A stretch of DNA of 64,000 nucleotides from Myxococcales bacterium (GCA_021783235.1 JAJXUD010000010.1:21995-85994); one strand, 5' to 3'. Positions 26,948 through 35,651 are shown, counted from the first letter of the stretch. Notes: a model not told the origin generated them from the sequence alone. Made by a program: numbers and translations.

Positions 26948-27635
26948 GCTTCTCGGGCTCGACCGCTCGGTCGAGATCGACGATCCGGGATTCGCCCACG
27001 TAGTGCTTCGTCTCGTACTTCGTCACCTTGCCGATCCTTCGCACCAGATCCGCCATTCGCTCGGCTTCCTTGAGGATGATTGTGATGGCCGGTCGGCTCG
27101 GGTCGTTCGGATCGAGCCGCCGGGTCAGCAGCTCGGCATAGCCGACCACCGAGGTGAGCGGCTGGTTGAGCTCGTGGGCGGCGGTGCCGGCGAGCTCCGC
27201 GAGCAGCACCTGACGCTCCCCGTGGTCGAGCCTCCCCTGGAGTCGCGCCAGCTGATCCTCGACCCGAACCTGATCGCGGATGTCCTCGACGAAAAACGCG
27301 ACCGTCGCCCGGCCGCCGCCATTCTCGATGGGAAAGGCGCTCACGGCGACGGGGACGCGGTCGCCCCCCGCCGTCAGAATCTCGCTGCGGGCGCGCTCGA
27401 GGCGCATCCTGCCGCCGAGGCCTCGGCCGAGGTAGCGCCGTCGCATCTCGCGGGCGACCCCGGGGGGGCAAAGATCCTGAATCGAACGCCGCTCGACGAG
27501 ATCGTCCAGCGCCCAGCCAAAGAGCTGGACCGCCGCCGCGTTTGCATACAACAGCTTACCCTCTCGATCCGCGACCAGGGTGGCGGTCGGGGCGAGCTCG
27601 ACGAGGGCGAGAGCTTGGGGCGCGTCCGTCGACAT
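26937..27635 (-). CDS. PAS-DHp protein lacking an ATPase domain (half-kinase)
   Basis: The 232-residue protein has a PAS domain (ADREGKLLYANAAAVQLFGW) and a DHp segment with a clear H-box (AAHELNQPLTSVVGYAELL). It then ends after a short helix and a charged tail, with no N, G1 or G2 boxes. It therefore cannot autophosphorylate by itself. It overlaps the next, complete kinase by 11 bases. It could dimerise with that kinase, be phosphorylated in trans, or act as a phosphotransfer module. An extended -10 (TGGTACAAT) lies 8 bases before the ATG. Confidence 0.8.
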   Translation of the reverse strand: MSTDAPQALALVELAPTATLVADREGKLLYANAAAVQLFGWALDDLVERRSIQDLCPPGVAREMRRRYLGRGLGGRMRLERARSEILTAGGDRVPVAVSAFPIENGGGRATVAFFVEDIRDQVRVEDQLARLQGRLDHGERQVLLAELAGTAAHELNQPLTSVVGYAELLTRRLDPNDPSRPAITIILKEAERMADLVRRIGKVTKYETKHYVGESRIVDLDRAVEPEKRGG

Positions 27636-27643
27636 CTTCGTTC

Positions 27644-27652
27644 ATTGTACCA
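27644..27652 (-). promoter_or_regulatory. Extended -10 element for the half-kinase/kinase pair
   Basis: On the minus strand TGGTACAAT matches TGnTATAAT at all but one specified position and ends 8 bases before the ATG. No ribosome-binding site is present, which suggests a leaderless transcript internal to the longer minus-strand gene run. Confidence 0.5.
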
Positions 27653-27698
27653 CCGGCGGTCGGAGCAACGGGGACTCGGCCGGAGGGGGAGCGGATCA

Positions 27699-28565
27699 TC
27701 AGCGCGCCGCATGCTTCGGTTTGCGGGTCGCGCGAGCGAGCTCCGCGAGCTTCTGCTTGGCCTGCTTTGCGAGCGGAAGCTTGGCCGCGCAGCGATGCAG
27801 GGTCTCCTCGAAGGCCGCCCGGGCGTCCTCCGGCATCTTGAGGCCGAGCAGGGTCAGCCCGAGCTTCAACCGGGCGTCGCAAACCTTGTCGCTCTTCGGG
27901 TATTGATCAGGGACCTTCCCGAAGGCGAGCGCCGCCTGCTTGAGGCGCCCCGTCTGGAAGAAGCCGTCGCCCACGAAGTACTGGGCATCGCCGTCCCTGG
28001 GGTCGGCCGGGTAGCGGCGCAGGAACTCGAGGAAGAGCTCGCGGGCGACGTCGGGGTCGCCTCCCTTGTACTGCTTGATGGCGACGTCGTAGAGGCCGTC
28101 GCGATCGGCGGGCGCGAGTTTGTGAGCCTTCTCCTTCGCGCTGATCTCGGCAATCGCCTGCGGCCCAAGCGCGGCGGCGAGCTTTCGATCGGTCTCTTGG
28201 CTCGCGGTGGCCTGTGCCGCCTGGAGCTCTTCGACCCGATGGCGCGCTTCGGCGATCTGACCGCCGAGCGCCTGCATCTTCTCCTGCAGGTCGTCGAGCC
28301 TGGTCTCGACATCGGCGCCGGTCCGGTGGGTCGCGCGGTTGAGCTTCTCGAGGGCCGCGGTCATCTCCTGGAGCTTCGCGTCGATCCGAGGGAGCTGCTC
28401 GGCGAGCTTGCGCTCCTGGCCATCGAGGGCTTTCTGGTGGTCCTTGTCGTCGGCCTCGAGGGCCTGAAGCCGGTCGTCGATGATCTGACCGTGCTGGGCG
28501 CTGGTCCAGCACCCCGAGGCTAGAAGGGAGAGGACCGCGATGAGGGCGCGCAGGGGGAGATGCAT
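27699..28565 (-). CDS. cpoB: CpoB/YbgF-like TPR lipoprotein
   Basis: The 288-residue protein has a lipobox at Cys19 (LASGC) and a long coiled coil (about 25-135, heptads with RLQALEADDKDHQKALDGQERKL). Tetratricopeptide units follow in the CpoB/YbgF pattern (YDVAIKQYKGGDPDVARELFLEFLRRYPADP, then DAQYFVGDGFFQTGRLKQAALAF). CpoB coordinates peptidoglycan synthesis with Tol-Pal constriction. Canonical CpoB is soluble; here the protein is predicted to be lipidated. A Pal-like gene lies upstream in the same minus-strand run. TolB is not present. Confidence 0.78.
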   Translation of the reverse strand: MHLPLRALIAVLSLLASGCWTSAQHGQIIDDRLQALEADDKDHQKALDGQERKLAEQLPRIDAKLQEMTAALEKLNRATHRTGADVETRLDDLQEKMQALGGQIAEARHRVEELQAAQATASQETDRKLAAALGPQAIAEISAKEKAHKLAPADRDGLYDVAIKQYKGGDPDVARELFLEFLRRYPADPRDGDAQYFVGDGFFQTGRLKQAALAFGKVPDQYPKSDKVCDARLKLGLTLLGLKMPEDARAAFEETLHRCAAKLPLAKQAKQKLAELARATRKPKHAAR

Positions 28566-28595
28566 CGTGCGCGGAACTCTAGCCGAGGTTCGCGC

Positions 28596-31130
28596 TCAGG
28601 GACAAGGCGAGGCGGCCGTGATGGGGCTCGTGCTGTCGACGGTTCCGCCCCCGCTGCCCGCGGAGCAGACGTCCACGCCCCCGGTGCACGAGGTCGTCGA
28701 CTGGGTGGGGGGGGCATGGTCCCAGTCGTCGAACTCGGCCGTCAGCGTGCCGGTCGTCCCGCCGCCCAGCCAGACGTCGGCGGCCCCGTTGCAAGAGAAG
28801 GTGTTGAACCCCGCCTCGGTGTTGATCGACCCGAGGTCCAGCGCCCAGGTCTGGCCGCCGCTGCCCACCCAGACGCCGTAGTCGGCATTTCCGACGAAGC
28901 TCGTGCTCTCGACGATCGTTGGGTTCGGTATCGGGCCGCCGTCGGAACTCGGGGCGTTGCCGTTCGAGAGAAAAAGAAGGCCGGTCCGGGCGCCGCTGAT
29001 CAGGTTGCCCGCGCCCCCGTCGAGCCGGCTGGCGCTCGGGTCGAGAGTCGCCCCAGATGTTCCCTGGATGCAGATGGCGACACCGCTCGGCAGCGCCGAC
29101 TGTGGCGCGATGCACCCTCCCGTTCCGTCGCAAGCCGCAGGCTCGGGGCAGATCTCGCTCGCCTGGGTGCCGTTGTCGAAGCTGTTGCCCGAGAGCAGCA
29201 CAGGGAACGAGCCTCCAAAGCCGCTCTCATCCTGAATGAAGACGCCGCCGCCGCTGATCCGGTTGTTCGTGACCTGAGCCGAGGAGCCGTCGAGTTGCAG
29301 CGAGACGACGTCGGCAGAAAGGACATTCGAATCGATCGTGACGCAAGGCAACGGACCCATGGTGATCCATTCGTGGACGCCCCGGCCGAAGCCGTTGATC
29401 TGGCTCCCAACGATGCTCTCGCCGCAGGTGAAGGCCTCCACCCCGATGGAGGCGGGGCTGCCATCGCCTTGGAGGGTCACGCCGGAGATCCCTGAGCCTT
29501 GTGCGAAGAGCCAGACGGCGAGGCCGGAGCCGGCGTGGACGATGGTGGTGCTCGACGATGATTCCCCCTGGATGGAGGTCGGGGTCGTGACCTCCAAGGG
29601 AAAGGTCTCGCTCGAATAGGTCCCTGGAGCGAGGTCGATCGTCGAGACCTGGGGGCCGGTGCCTTGGCCAGCGGTGGTGGCGACGGTGAGCGCCTTCGTC
29701 ACGGTGGCGAACGGGCAGATCGACGAGCCGTTTCCGGAGACGTCGTCGCCATGCACGCTATCGGCGTAGAGCGAATAGCTTCCTCCGTCCGGGCGAGCGG
29801 CGGCAGGGCAGGCGCAAGTGCCGCCGTTCTGGATGAACCCTGGTTCGCAGCCGAGGATGCATTCGGCCGCGGCCTTTCCAGAGTTGCCGGCGCAAGCGTA
29901 CGTGCCGTCGGCTGGGTTCGACGGGCAGGGCGCACAGTCGCTTCCGCAAGCAGCCGTGGTCGTGCAAGCCACGCAGCTCCCGGACAGCTCGTGCTGTCCG
30001 GCGGGACAGGACGAAAGCGTGCAGGACGTCGATGCCGGGTCACGGTTTCCCGAGCAGATGTACGTACCGCCGCCGGTCGGGCAGGGAAGGCAGTCACTTC
30101 CGCAGGCGCTGGTCGACAGGCAGGCCGCGCAGGTGCCGGACACCGCCTGATAGCCGGCGTTGCACGACAGTGCGCAGGATTGCGCCGCGGGCGCGCTGTC
30201 TCCGGCGCAGCTCTCGGTGCCGCCGGCGGGCGCGGTGGGACAGGGCTGGCAGTCGCTCCCGCAGCTCGTGAGGGCAGTGCATGGGACGCAGGCCGGAGCG
30301 CTGCTCCCGCCACCGAGGGTCGTTCCGGCGGGACACGTCACGAGGCAGCTCCTCGACGCCGAGAGGACGTTACCGGCGCAGGTGACGGTTCCGCCGGCCA
30401 CGGCAGTGCAGGCGCGGCAGTCCGAGCCACAGGCGGCGAGCGTCTCGCAGCGGCTGCAGGCTCCATTGCTGCCGCAGATCGAGCCCGGTCCGCACAAGGC
30501 AGCCGTGCAACCACAGTGGCCAGCGTCACAGGGGGAGCCTCCGGGGCAGGCGAGGCCGCAGCCCCCGCAGTTCAGGGGATCGCTCGCCGGGGAGACGCAG
30601 CCGCCGTCGCACGAGAGCTGCCCCGATCCGCAGACGAGCTCGCACCGACCGGCGTTGCAGCCGGTCCCTCGAGGGCAGGCGACGCCGCAGCCGCCGCAGT
30701 TCGATGGGTCGGTTTGCGGCGCGACGCAGCCCCCGTCGCAGGCCAGCTCGCCCGTGGCGCAAGTCGAGCCGCAGCTCGCGTGGCTGCAGAGCGCTCCATG
30801 GCCGCACGCCTTGTCACACGCCCCGCAATTCGCGGGGTCGCTCGAGAGGTCGGCGCAGCCGCTTCCGCAGACCGTGAGGCCCGAGGGGCAAACGAAGGCG
30901 CAGCCACCGCCGACGCAAGCGGGCGTTGCGCCGACCGGGGCCGGGCAGAGCATGCCACAGCCGCCGCAGTTGTCGGGGTCGGTCTGGAAATCCACGCAGC
31001 GGCCGCGGCAGCTCGACTGTCCGCCTGCGCAGCTGCCACCGTCCGTCGGGGCGAGCGATGGGCCTGGACACGCCGCGAGCAAGGCGGCGGCCGCCACCGA
31101 CAGGAAGGCTCGCTCACCGGCCGCTCGCAT
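28596..31130 (-). CDS. Large Cys-rich lipoprotein with beta-helix C-terminus
   Basis: The 844-residue lipoprotein (Cys21 in LLAAC) has three parts. The first contains four units of the NCGGCG..C type (DNCGGCGMLC, ANCGACDKAC, SNCGGCGVAC, LNCGGCGLAC). The second has four units built on CGSDC..C (AACGSDCRAC, TSCGSDCQPC, SACGSDCLPC, AACGSDCAPC). The third, from about 440 onward, looks like a right-handed parallel beta-helix of the DUF1565 type (SLYADSVHGDDVSGNG, then IDSNVLSADVVSLQLDGSSAQVTNNRI). Surface display and ligand or polysaccharide contact are inferred. It sits between the MiaE-like and CpoB-like genes with gaps of 24 and 30 bases. Confidence 0.8.
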   Translation of the reverse strand: MRAAGERAFLSVAAAALLAACPGPSLAPTDGGSCAGGQSSCRGRCVDFQTDPDNCGGCGMLCPAPVGATPACVGGGCAFVCPSGLTVCGSGCADLSSDPANCGACDKACGHGALCSHASCGSTCATGELACDGGCVAPQTDPSNCGGCGVACPRGTGCNAGRCELVCGSGQLSCDGGCVSPASDPLNCGGCGLACPGGSPCDAGHCGCTAALCGPGSICGSNGACSRCETLAACGSDCRACTAVAGGTVTCAGNVLSASRSCLVTCPAGTTLGGGSSAPACVPCTALTSCGSDCQPCPTAPAGGTESCAGDSAPAAQSCALSCNAGYQAVSGTCAACLSTSACGSDCLPCPTGGGTYICSGNRDPASTSCTLSSCPAGQHELSGSCVACTTTAACGSDCAPCPSNPADGTYACAGNSGKAAAECILGCEPGFIQNGGTCACPAAARPDGGSYSLYADSVHGDDVSGNGSSICPFATVTKALTVATTAGQGTGPQVSTIDLAPGTYSSETFPLEVTTPTSIQGESSSSTTIVHAGSGLAVWLFAQGSGISGVTLQGDGSPASIGVEAFTCGESIVGSQINGFGRGVHEWITMGPLPCVTIDSNVLSADVVSLQLDGSSAQVTNNRISGGGVFIQDESGFGGSFPVLLSGNSFDNGTQASEICPEPAACDGTGGCIAPQSALPSGVAICIQGTSGATLDPSASRLDGGAGNLISGARTGLLFLSNGNAPSSDGGPIPNPTIVESTSFVGNADYGVWVGSGGQTWALDLGSINTEAGFNTFSCNGAADVWLGGGTTGTLTAEFDDWDHAPPTQSTTSCTGGVDVCSAGSGGGTVDSTSPITAASPCP

Positions 31131-31154
31131 GAAGCGATCCTAGCCGAATCCCAC

Positions 31155-31727
31155 TCAATGAACAGCGGGACGGAGCGGGAGCCGGACGATCAGCTCGGCT
31201 TCGCGCTCCAGCAGCTCTTCGAGCCGGCTCCGAGCTGCCTCTCGTCCAACGAGATCGCTTGCCAGCCGGAGGAAGACCGAATGATGGCCGGCCTCCGCGG
31301 CAAGAAGCGACCCGTACAGCTTCTTCAAGCGTTCGTCCGTGCAGTGGCGCTCGAGCAGAAAGAAGCGCTCGCAGCTACGAGCCTCGATGATCGCGCCGAC
31401 GAGCAGCCGGTCGCAGAGGCGAGCCTCGCCCTCCGATCGGATGAACGATCTGAGCGCCTTCGCGTATGGGTCGCTCGCGCAGCGCCCAAGCGGCTGGCCG
31501 CGCCGTTCGAGCTCCGCGAGAACGAGGAAGAGGTGGCGTGTCTCCTCCTGGGCGAGCCGCGAGAGCGCCGCCACGAGCTTCGGCTGGTCCGGATGAGCCG
31601 CGATCAGAGAGAGCGCGGTCGCGGCGGCCTTCTTCTCACAGTGGGCGTGATCCTGCAGCAACCGATCGACCTGGCCCAAGGCCAGCTCGACCCACGCGGG
31701 ATCGGTCTCGCGGCGCAGGCCGAGCGT
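31155..31727 (-). CDS. miaE: MiaE-like tRNA-(ms2io6A37) hydroxylase, non-standard start
   Basis: Diiron-hydroxylase motifs of MiaE are clear: DHAHCEKKAAATAL, LAQEETRHLFLVL (ExxH), IIEARSCERFFLLE and LLAAEAGHHSVFL (second ExxH). MiaE hydroxylates the isopentenyl group at A37 of tRNA. The family N-terminus (LGLR..TDPAWVELAL) is encoded upstream of the first usual start codon (TTG 31679). The only candidates there are ACG at 31727, where homologues begin, or CTG at 31718. The frame is continuous with pal, separated only by its TAG stop. The 190-residue form from ACG is reported. No miaA or miaB lies nearby. Confidence 0.72.
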   Translation of the reverse strand, partial: TLGLRRETDPAWVELALGQVDRLLQDHAHCEKKAAATALSLIAAHPDQPKLVAALSRLAQEETRHLFLVLAELERRGQPLGRCASDPYAKALRSFIRSEGEARLCDRLLVGAIIEARSCERFFLLERHCTDERLKKLYGSLLAAEAGHHSVFLRLASDLVGREAARSRLEELLEREAELIVRLPLRPAVH

Positions 31728-31739
31728 GGTGAGCCGCCC

Positions 31740-32492
31740 CTACTCCTGGAAGTCGTCGCGGCGGTTCTGGGCCCAGCAGCTCTCGCTCGACTCCGAGCAG
31801 ACGGGCTTGTCCTTCCCGTAGCTGATCGTCTTGAGCTGCTTCTTGGAGAGGCCGAGGTTCATCAGGTACTTCATGGCAGCGTCGGCGCGACGCTGGCCGA
31901 GGTGGAGGTTGTACTCCTCCGTGCCGCGCTCATCCGCGTTGCCAGCGATGGTGATCCGGCCGCCGCCCTGCTTGCTCTTGATGCAGTCGGCGTCGCGCTG
32001 CAGCGTCGACTTGGCGTCGTCATCGAGCTTCGCCTCGTTGTAGGCGAAGTGGATGGTCTCGAGGTTGCAGCCGACCGGCGCCTGGCAGGCGCCCGCGACG
32101 CACTTGCCCTTCCCGCCGCAGTCCGCGTCCGTCGTGCATTCGGGCTTCACGGTGCACTTGTTGTTCTTGCAAACCTGACCCTGGCCGCAGTCGGCGTCAG
32201 CGGTGCACTCGAACACGCACTTCTCGTTCCGGCAGATCTTCGGGGAGGTGCAATCGGTGTCGGACTGGCACTCGGGCTTCGGCGTGCACTTGTTCGACCG
32301 GCAGACGAACCCAGCCTGGCAATCCGTGTCCTTGCCGCACTCCTGGCAGTTGCCATCGATGCAGACGCCGTGGTGCCCGTCCCGGTTGCAGTCGTCGCTG
32401 CTGTCGCACTTCGGGTAGCTGGGCTTACAGCCGGTCGCGACGAGCGAAAGGCCCGCGACGGCGGCGAAGACCACGGCAAGGCGGTTCGACAT
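31740..32492 (-). CDS. pal: Pal-like OmpA-domain lipoprotein with Cys-rich repeats
   Basis: The 250-residue lipoprotein (Cys22 in VATGC) carries four to five disulfide-type repeats (CDSSDDCNRDG..GVC..G.C, then CQSDTDC....ICRNEKC, CTADADC, CTTDADC). A C-terminal OmpA/Pal peptidoglycan-binding domain follows, with TIHFAYNEAKL, GNADERGTEEYNLHLGQRRADA and NRRDDF. The start with AGGAGGGAG upstream is at 32492, not the more distal in-frame one. A strong promoter (TTGACA-16-TAAAAC) precedes it. It probably anchors the outer membrane to the wall; the added Cys-rich module is unlike canonical Pal. Confidence 0.82.
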   Translation of the reverse strand: MSNRLAVVFAAVAGLSLVATGCKPSYPKCDSSDDCNRDGHHGVCIDGNCQECGKDTDCQAGFVCRSNKCTPKPECQSDTDCTSPKICRNEKCVFECTADADCGQGQVCKNNKCTVKPECTTDADCGGKGKCVAGACQAPVGCNLETIHFAYNEAKLDDDAKSTLQRDADCIKSKQGGGRITIAGNADERGTEEYNLHLGQRRADAAMKYLMNLGLSKKQLKTISYGKDKPVCSESSESCWAQNRRDDFQE

Positions 32493-32533
32493 GAGCGGCT
32501 CCCTCCTCGGAGTTCGAAAGCCGGAACGGGCGC

Positions 32534-32561
32534 GTTTTAACACCGCTCCGTGCGATGTCAA
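32534..32561 (-). promoter_or_regulatory. Promoter of pal and downstream run
   Basis: On the minus strand a perfect TTGACA (32561-32556) and TAAAAC (32539-32534) are separated by 16 bases. The predicted start near 32527 gives a leader of about 34 bases with a strong AGGAGGGAG site. Confidence 0.6.
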
Positions 32562-32634
32562 CAACTATCCCGGGCGCCGGCGCCCCGCCGCCGTTGATCG
32601 AGGGGCGCTTTCGGGTGCTAGGATCGGCCCGCTC

Positions 32635-33429
32635 ATGGCCCGCGAACCCTCCGGCCTTCAACTCGAGCTGCCGCTCGCCAGACCGCCGCTCCAGGCGCCT
32701 GCCCTCGCCGCCACTCCGGTCGCGTCCGCGCGCCTTCGCGAGCGGCTCGCGCGGCTCGCGGGAGAAGACGTCAGGCTCTCGATCCATGACAACCGCTCGA
32801 CCATGGTGTCGTACCGGCGGATGCAGGGGACGCTCGAGCTGCGCCTCCACCACATGTTTCTCGATGCGGACGAGGGTACGGTGCGGGCGCTCTCCGAGTT
32901 CGTGACCGCGCGTCGGGAGCGCTCGCGGGCCGGTCTTGCCATCGACGCGTTCGTGCGATCGCACCAGGCTCGAATCAGGCCGTCGGAACCGCGACCGCAC
33001 CTCGAGCCGCGCGGTCGCCAGCACGATCTGGCCCAACTCTATGCCTCCCTCAACGAGCGCTGGTTCGGGGGCGCCATCGATGCGCGGATCGGCTGGGGCC
33101 GGCTGCCTCCCCGGCGGCGGCGCCGCACCATCAAGATGGGCGTCTACTACCACGAGAGCCGCACGATTCTCATACACCCCGCCCTCGACCGGCCGGAGGT
33201 CCCGGAGTTCGTCGTGGGGTTCGTCGTCTATCACGAGATGCTCCACCAGGCCGTCCCGCCGATTCCCGGGCGCAACGGCCGCAAGCGCATCCACCCACCG
33301 GCTTTCGTCGCGCGCGAGCGGGCGCACCCCGATCGCGCGCGGGCGCTCGCCTGGGAGAAGGCGAACCTCTCGATGCTTCTCGGGCCGCGGCTTCGACCCA
33401 GAGGTTCGCCGCCCTCTCCGACGGGGTAG
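32635..33429 (+). CDS. SprT-like zinc metallopeptidase
   Basis: The 264-residue protein contains a SprT/WSS1-type zinc site, VVYHEMLHQ (H200, E201, H204), preceded by the SprT landmarks LYASLNERWFGGAIDARIGWG and KMGVYYHESRTILIHPALDRPEVPEFVV. The N-terminal 110 residues form a basic region that may contact nucleic acid. SprT-family proteins cleave DNA-protein crosslinks or act as minimal peptidases. The ATG at 32635 follows an extended -10-like TGCTAGGAT with only ten bases between, so the message may be almost leaderless. TamA follows 49 bases downstream. Confidence 0.75.
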   Translation: MAREPSGLQLELPLARPPLQAPALAATPVASARLRERLARLAGEDVRLSIHDNRSTMVSYRRMQGTLELRLHHMFLDADEGTVRALSEFVTARRERSRAGLAIDAFVRSHQARIRPSEPRPHLEPRGRQHDLAQLYASLNERWFGGAIDARIGWGRLPPRRRRRTIKMGVYYHESRTILIHPALDRPEVPEFVVGFVVYHEMLHQAVPPIPGRNGRKRIHPPAFVARERAHPDRARALAWEKANLSMLLGPRLRPRGSPPSPTG

Positions 33430-33478
33430 AGGCGAATGCGGGGTGGCGGGCGGCCGGGCGCGCGCTATCTTGCCGCGC

Positions 33479-35563
33479 GTGCGGGGGAGCGTCGTCATCG
33501 CGCTGTACGGTTTCGCGCTCGCCGCTTGCACGCGGCCCCCGCGCGATGGCGAGGCCCCCGAACTCCGTTCGCTCGACATTCAGGGCAACCGGCACTTCTC
33601 ATCGTCCGAGATCCTCGCGCGCCTTGCGACGTCCCCATCGAGTTGGCTGCCCTTTGGGGCGACGTCGCGCTTCGATGAGTCGCTCTTCGAGAGCGACCTG
33701 CGGCGGATCGTCGTGTTCTACCAGGCGCACGGCTACTTCGACGCGAAGGTCGTCTCGAGCCAGGTGACGCCCGACGGGCCCCACGCCGTCCGCGTGACGA
33801 TCCGGGTCGTCGAGGGCAAGCCGTCCCGCGTCGCCGCGCTGGACGTTCGGGGTCTCGAGTCGTTGCCGCCGGCGGTCGCGGCGTCGCTGGTGGCGTCCCT
33901 CCCGCTCCAGCTGGGGAGCGTCTTCACACAGGCGGGCTTCGAGGCCGACGAGAAGGAGCTCGGCGAGGCGCTGCGCGATCAGAGCTACGTTGGCGCGAAG
34001 GTCTCAGGGAAGGCGCTCGTCGATCCAGCCGCCCACGCGGTGCGTCTCGTCCTCGACGCGGCCGTGGGGCGGCGCTACCGTTATGGCGCGATCCGGATCG
34101 AGGGGAACTCGCGCGTCCCAACCGAACGGATCGAGCGCGAGGTCCGCGAGGAGATCACGCCGGGGAGCCTCTACCGGGCGTCCGAGGTGGCGGAGGCGCA
34201 GCGGCACGTCTTCGGGCTGGGCGTCCTCTCCGCGGCGCGCGTCTTCCCGGGCCCGCCGGATCCAGCGACGGGAACGGTCCCGGTCGAGGTGCGAGTCCAG
34301 GAGGCTCCCTTTCGCACGACCCGGCTCGGGGCCGGCTTCGGCCTGGACGTCGAGCACGAGGAGGTGCACGTCACGGGCGGCTACACCGATCGCAACTTCT
34401 TCGGCGGGCTGCGTCGCTTCGATTTCGACAACCAGTTTGCGCTCGTCTGGATCCCGACGGTCTTCGCGCCGGTCTTCGCCGCTGCCGCGCCTGCCGGCTC
34501 TTCGACCGTCCAACTCACCCAGCCCGAGATCTTCACCCACGGCCTCGACCTGACTGCCAAGCTGACGGGCGAACGGGCGGTCGAGCAGGGCTTCGAATTC
34601 TGGTCGATCCGGGGCCGCCTCGCGATTCCTTGGCACGCGACCCCGCGGCTGACGCTCGAGGCCGCCTATGCCGACGAACTCTACCTCTTCCAGAACGAGT
34701 TCAACGGCATCGACCTCAGCCCCGCGGCGCTCCTCTCCACCAACGGTTGCTCGACCTGCGTTCTCTCCTACCTCGAGCAGAGCATCGTCTGGGACGGCCG
34801 CGACGATCCGCTGGAGCCGCGCCGCGGGCTGTACGCTGCCCTGTCGCTCCAGGAGGGCGGTGGGCCACTCGGGGGCGACTTCAGTTATCTGAGGGTCGCG
34901 CCCGACATCCGAGGCTACTTCCCCCTCGGGATCGCGGACGTTCTCGCGGCCCGTCTCCAGGTGGGCGCCCTGATGCCGCTGGGGGGAACGGCCAGCCCGA
35001 TCACGCAGAAGTTCTTCCTCGGCGGGATCGACGGCGTGCGCGGCTACGGCTCGCTCCGGCTGTCCCCGATGTATCGCATCAACACCTGTGGCGTTCTTCC
35101 CTGCCACAACCCGGGCAACAGCATCGGCGTGGTCGACATCCCCGTGGGAGGAAACGGCCTACTCGAGGCGACCGTGGAGCTGCGCCACCAGCTCACGAGG
35201 CTCTGGACGGTCGTGGCCTTCGTCGATGCCGGTGAGGTCACCGTCGACCCTTGGCAGTTCGATCTCTCGTCGAACAGCCTCGCGGTCACCCCGGGAGTCG
35301 GCTTCCGGCTCGCGACGCCGCTCGGCCCGCTGCGCGCCGACTTCGCGTACCAGGCCACGACTCCATATCGGCCGATCGTCGGGGCCTATGGTTACCCGAG
35401 CGGGGTCTCGTTCGAAGGGCAGCCAGCCGTGGACAGCTGTCCTTACCCTTACGGCCTCGTCCCTCAGACGGGCTGGGGCGGCAGCTACTCGCATCCTTCC
35501 GCCTGCTCGAGCACCTTTCTACAGCGCTTCAGCTGGATGCTCACGATCGGCGAGGCGTTCTAG
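33479..35563 (+). CDS. tamA: TamA-like Omp85 outer-membrane assembly protein
   Basis: The 694-residue protein has an N-terminal segment (VVIALYGFALAAC) ending in a lipobox-like LAAC. Two to three POTRA domains follow (LDIQGNRHFSSSEIL, FYQAHGYFDAKVV, IRIEGNSRVPTERIE). The C-terminal 16-stranded barrel carries the Omp85 loop-6 signature FFLGGIDGVRGYGSL and a terminal phenylalanine. It lies directly upstream of tamB, and together they form the translocation and assembly module that inserts a subset of outer-membrane proteins or supports lipid transport. The GTG start follows TATCTT by 7 bases. N-terminal lipidation would be unusual. Confidence 0.85.
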   Translation: MRGSVVIALYGFALAACTRPPRDGEAPELRSLDIQGNRHFSSSEILARLATSPSSWLPFGATSRFDESLFESDLRRIVVFYQAHGYFDAKVVSSQVTPDGPHAVRVTIRVVEGKPSRVAALDVRGLESLPPAVAASLVASLPLQLGSVFTQAGFEADEKELGEALRDQSYVGAKVSGKALVDPAAHAVRLVLDAAVGRRYRYGAIRIEGNSRVPTERIEREVREEITPGSLYRASEVAEAQRHVFGLGVLSAARVFPGPPDPATGTVPVEVRVQEAPFRTTRLGAGFGLDVEHEEVHVTGGYTDRNFFGGLRRFDFDNQFALVWIPTVFAPVFAAAAPAGSSTVQLTQPEIFTHGLDLTAKLTGERAVEQGFEFWSIRGRLAIPWHATPRLTLEAAYADELYLFQNEFNGIDLSPAALLSTNGCSTCVLSYLEQSIVWDGRDDPLEPRRGLYAALSLQEGGGPLGGDFSYLRVAPDIRGYFPLGIADVLAARLQVGALMPLGGTASPITQKFFLGGIDGVRGYGSLRLSPMYRINTCGVLPCHNPGNSIGVVDIPVGGNGLLEATVELRHQLTRLWTVVAFVDAGEVTVDPWQFDLSSNSLAVTPGVGFRLATPLGPLRADFAYQATTPYRPIVGAYGYPSGVSFEGQPAVDSCPYPYGLVPQTGWGGSYSHPSACSSTFLQRFSWMLTIGEAF

Positions 35564-35651
35564 TCTAGCGGGCAGGGGCCGGCTCGCTACCCCGCCGCGG
35601 GTCGCCTTTGATCCCGCCGACGACTACCCTCGACTTGGCTGTTCTCTAGAC

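Noticed and set aside
25331..27635. Half-kinase and kinase as one gene broken by a frameshift
   Set aside because: The downstream protein has its own GAF, PAS, H-box and ATPase, so the two do not reconstruct a single kinase.
30500..31070. Regular short repeats that might suggest a CRISPR array
   Set aside because: The repeats are in-frame codons for NCGGCG/CGSDC units, vary in sequence and spacing, and have no spacers of constant size.
29664..32540. Long plus-strand open frame opposite the Cys-rich lipoproteins
   Set aside because: Ala/Arg/Gly-rich shadow of the repeated cysteine codons on the other strand.
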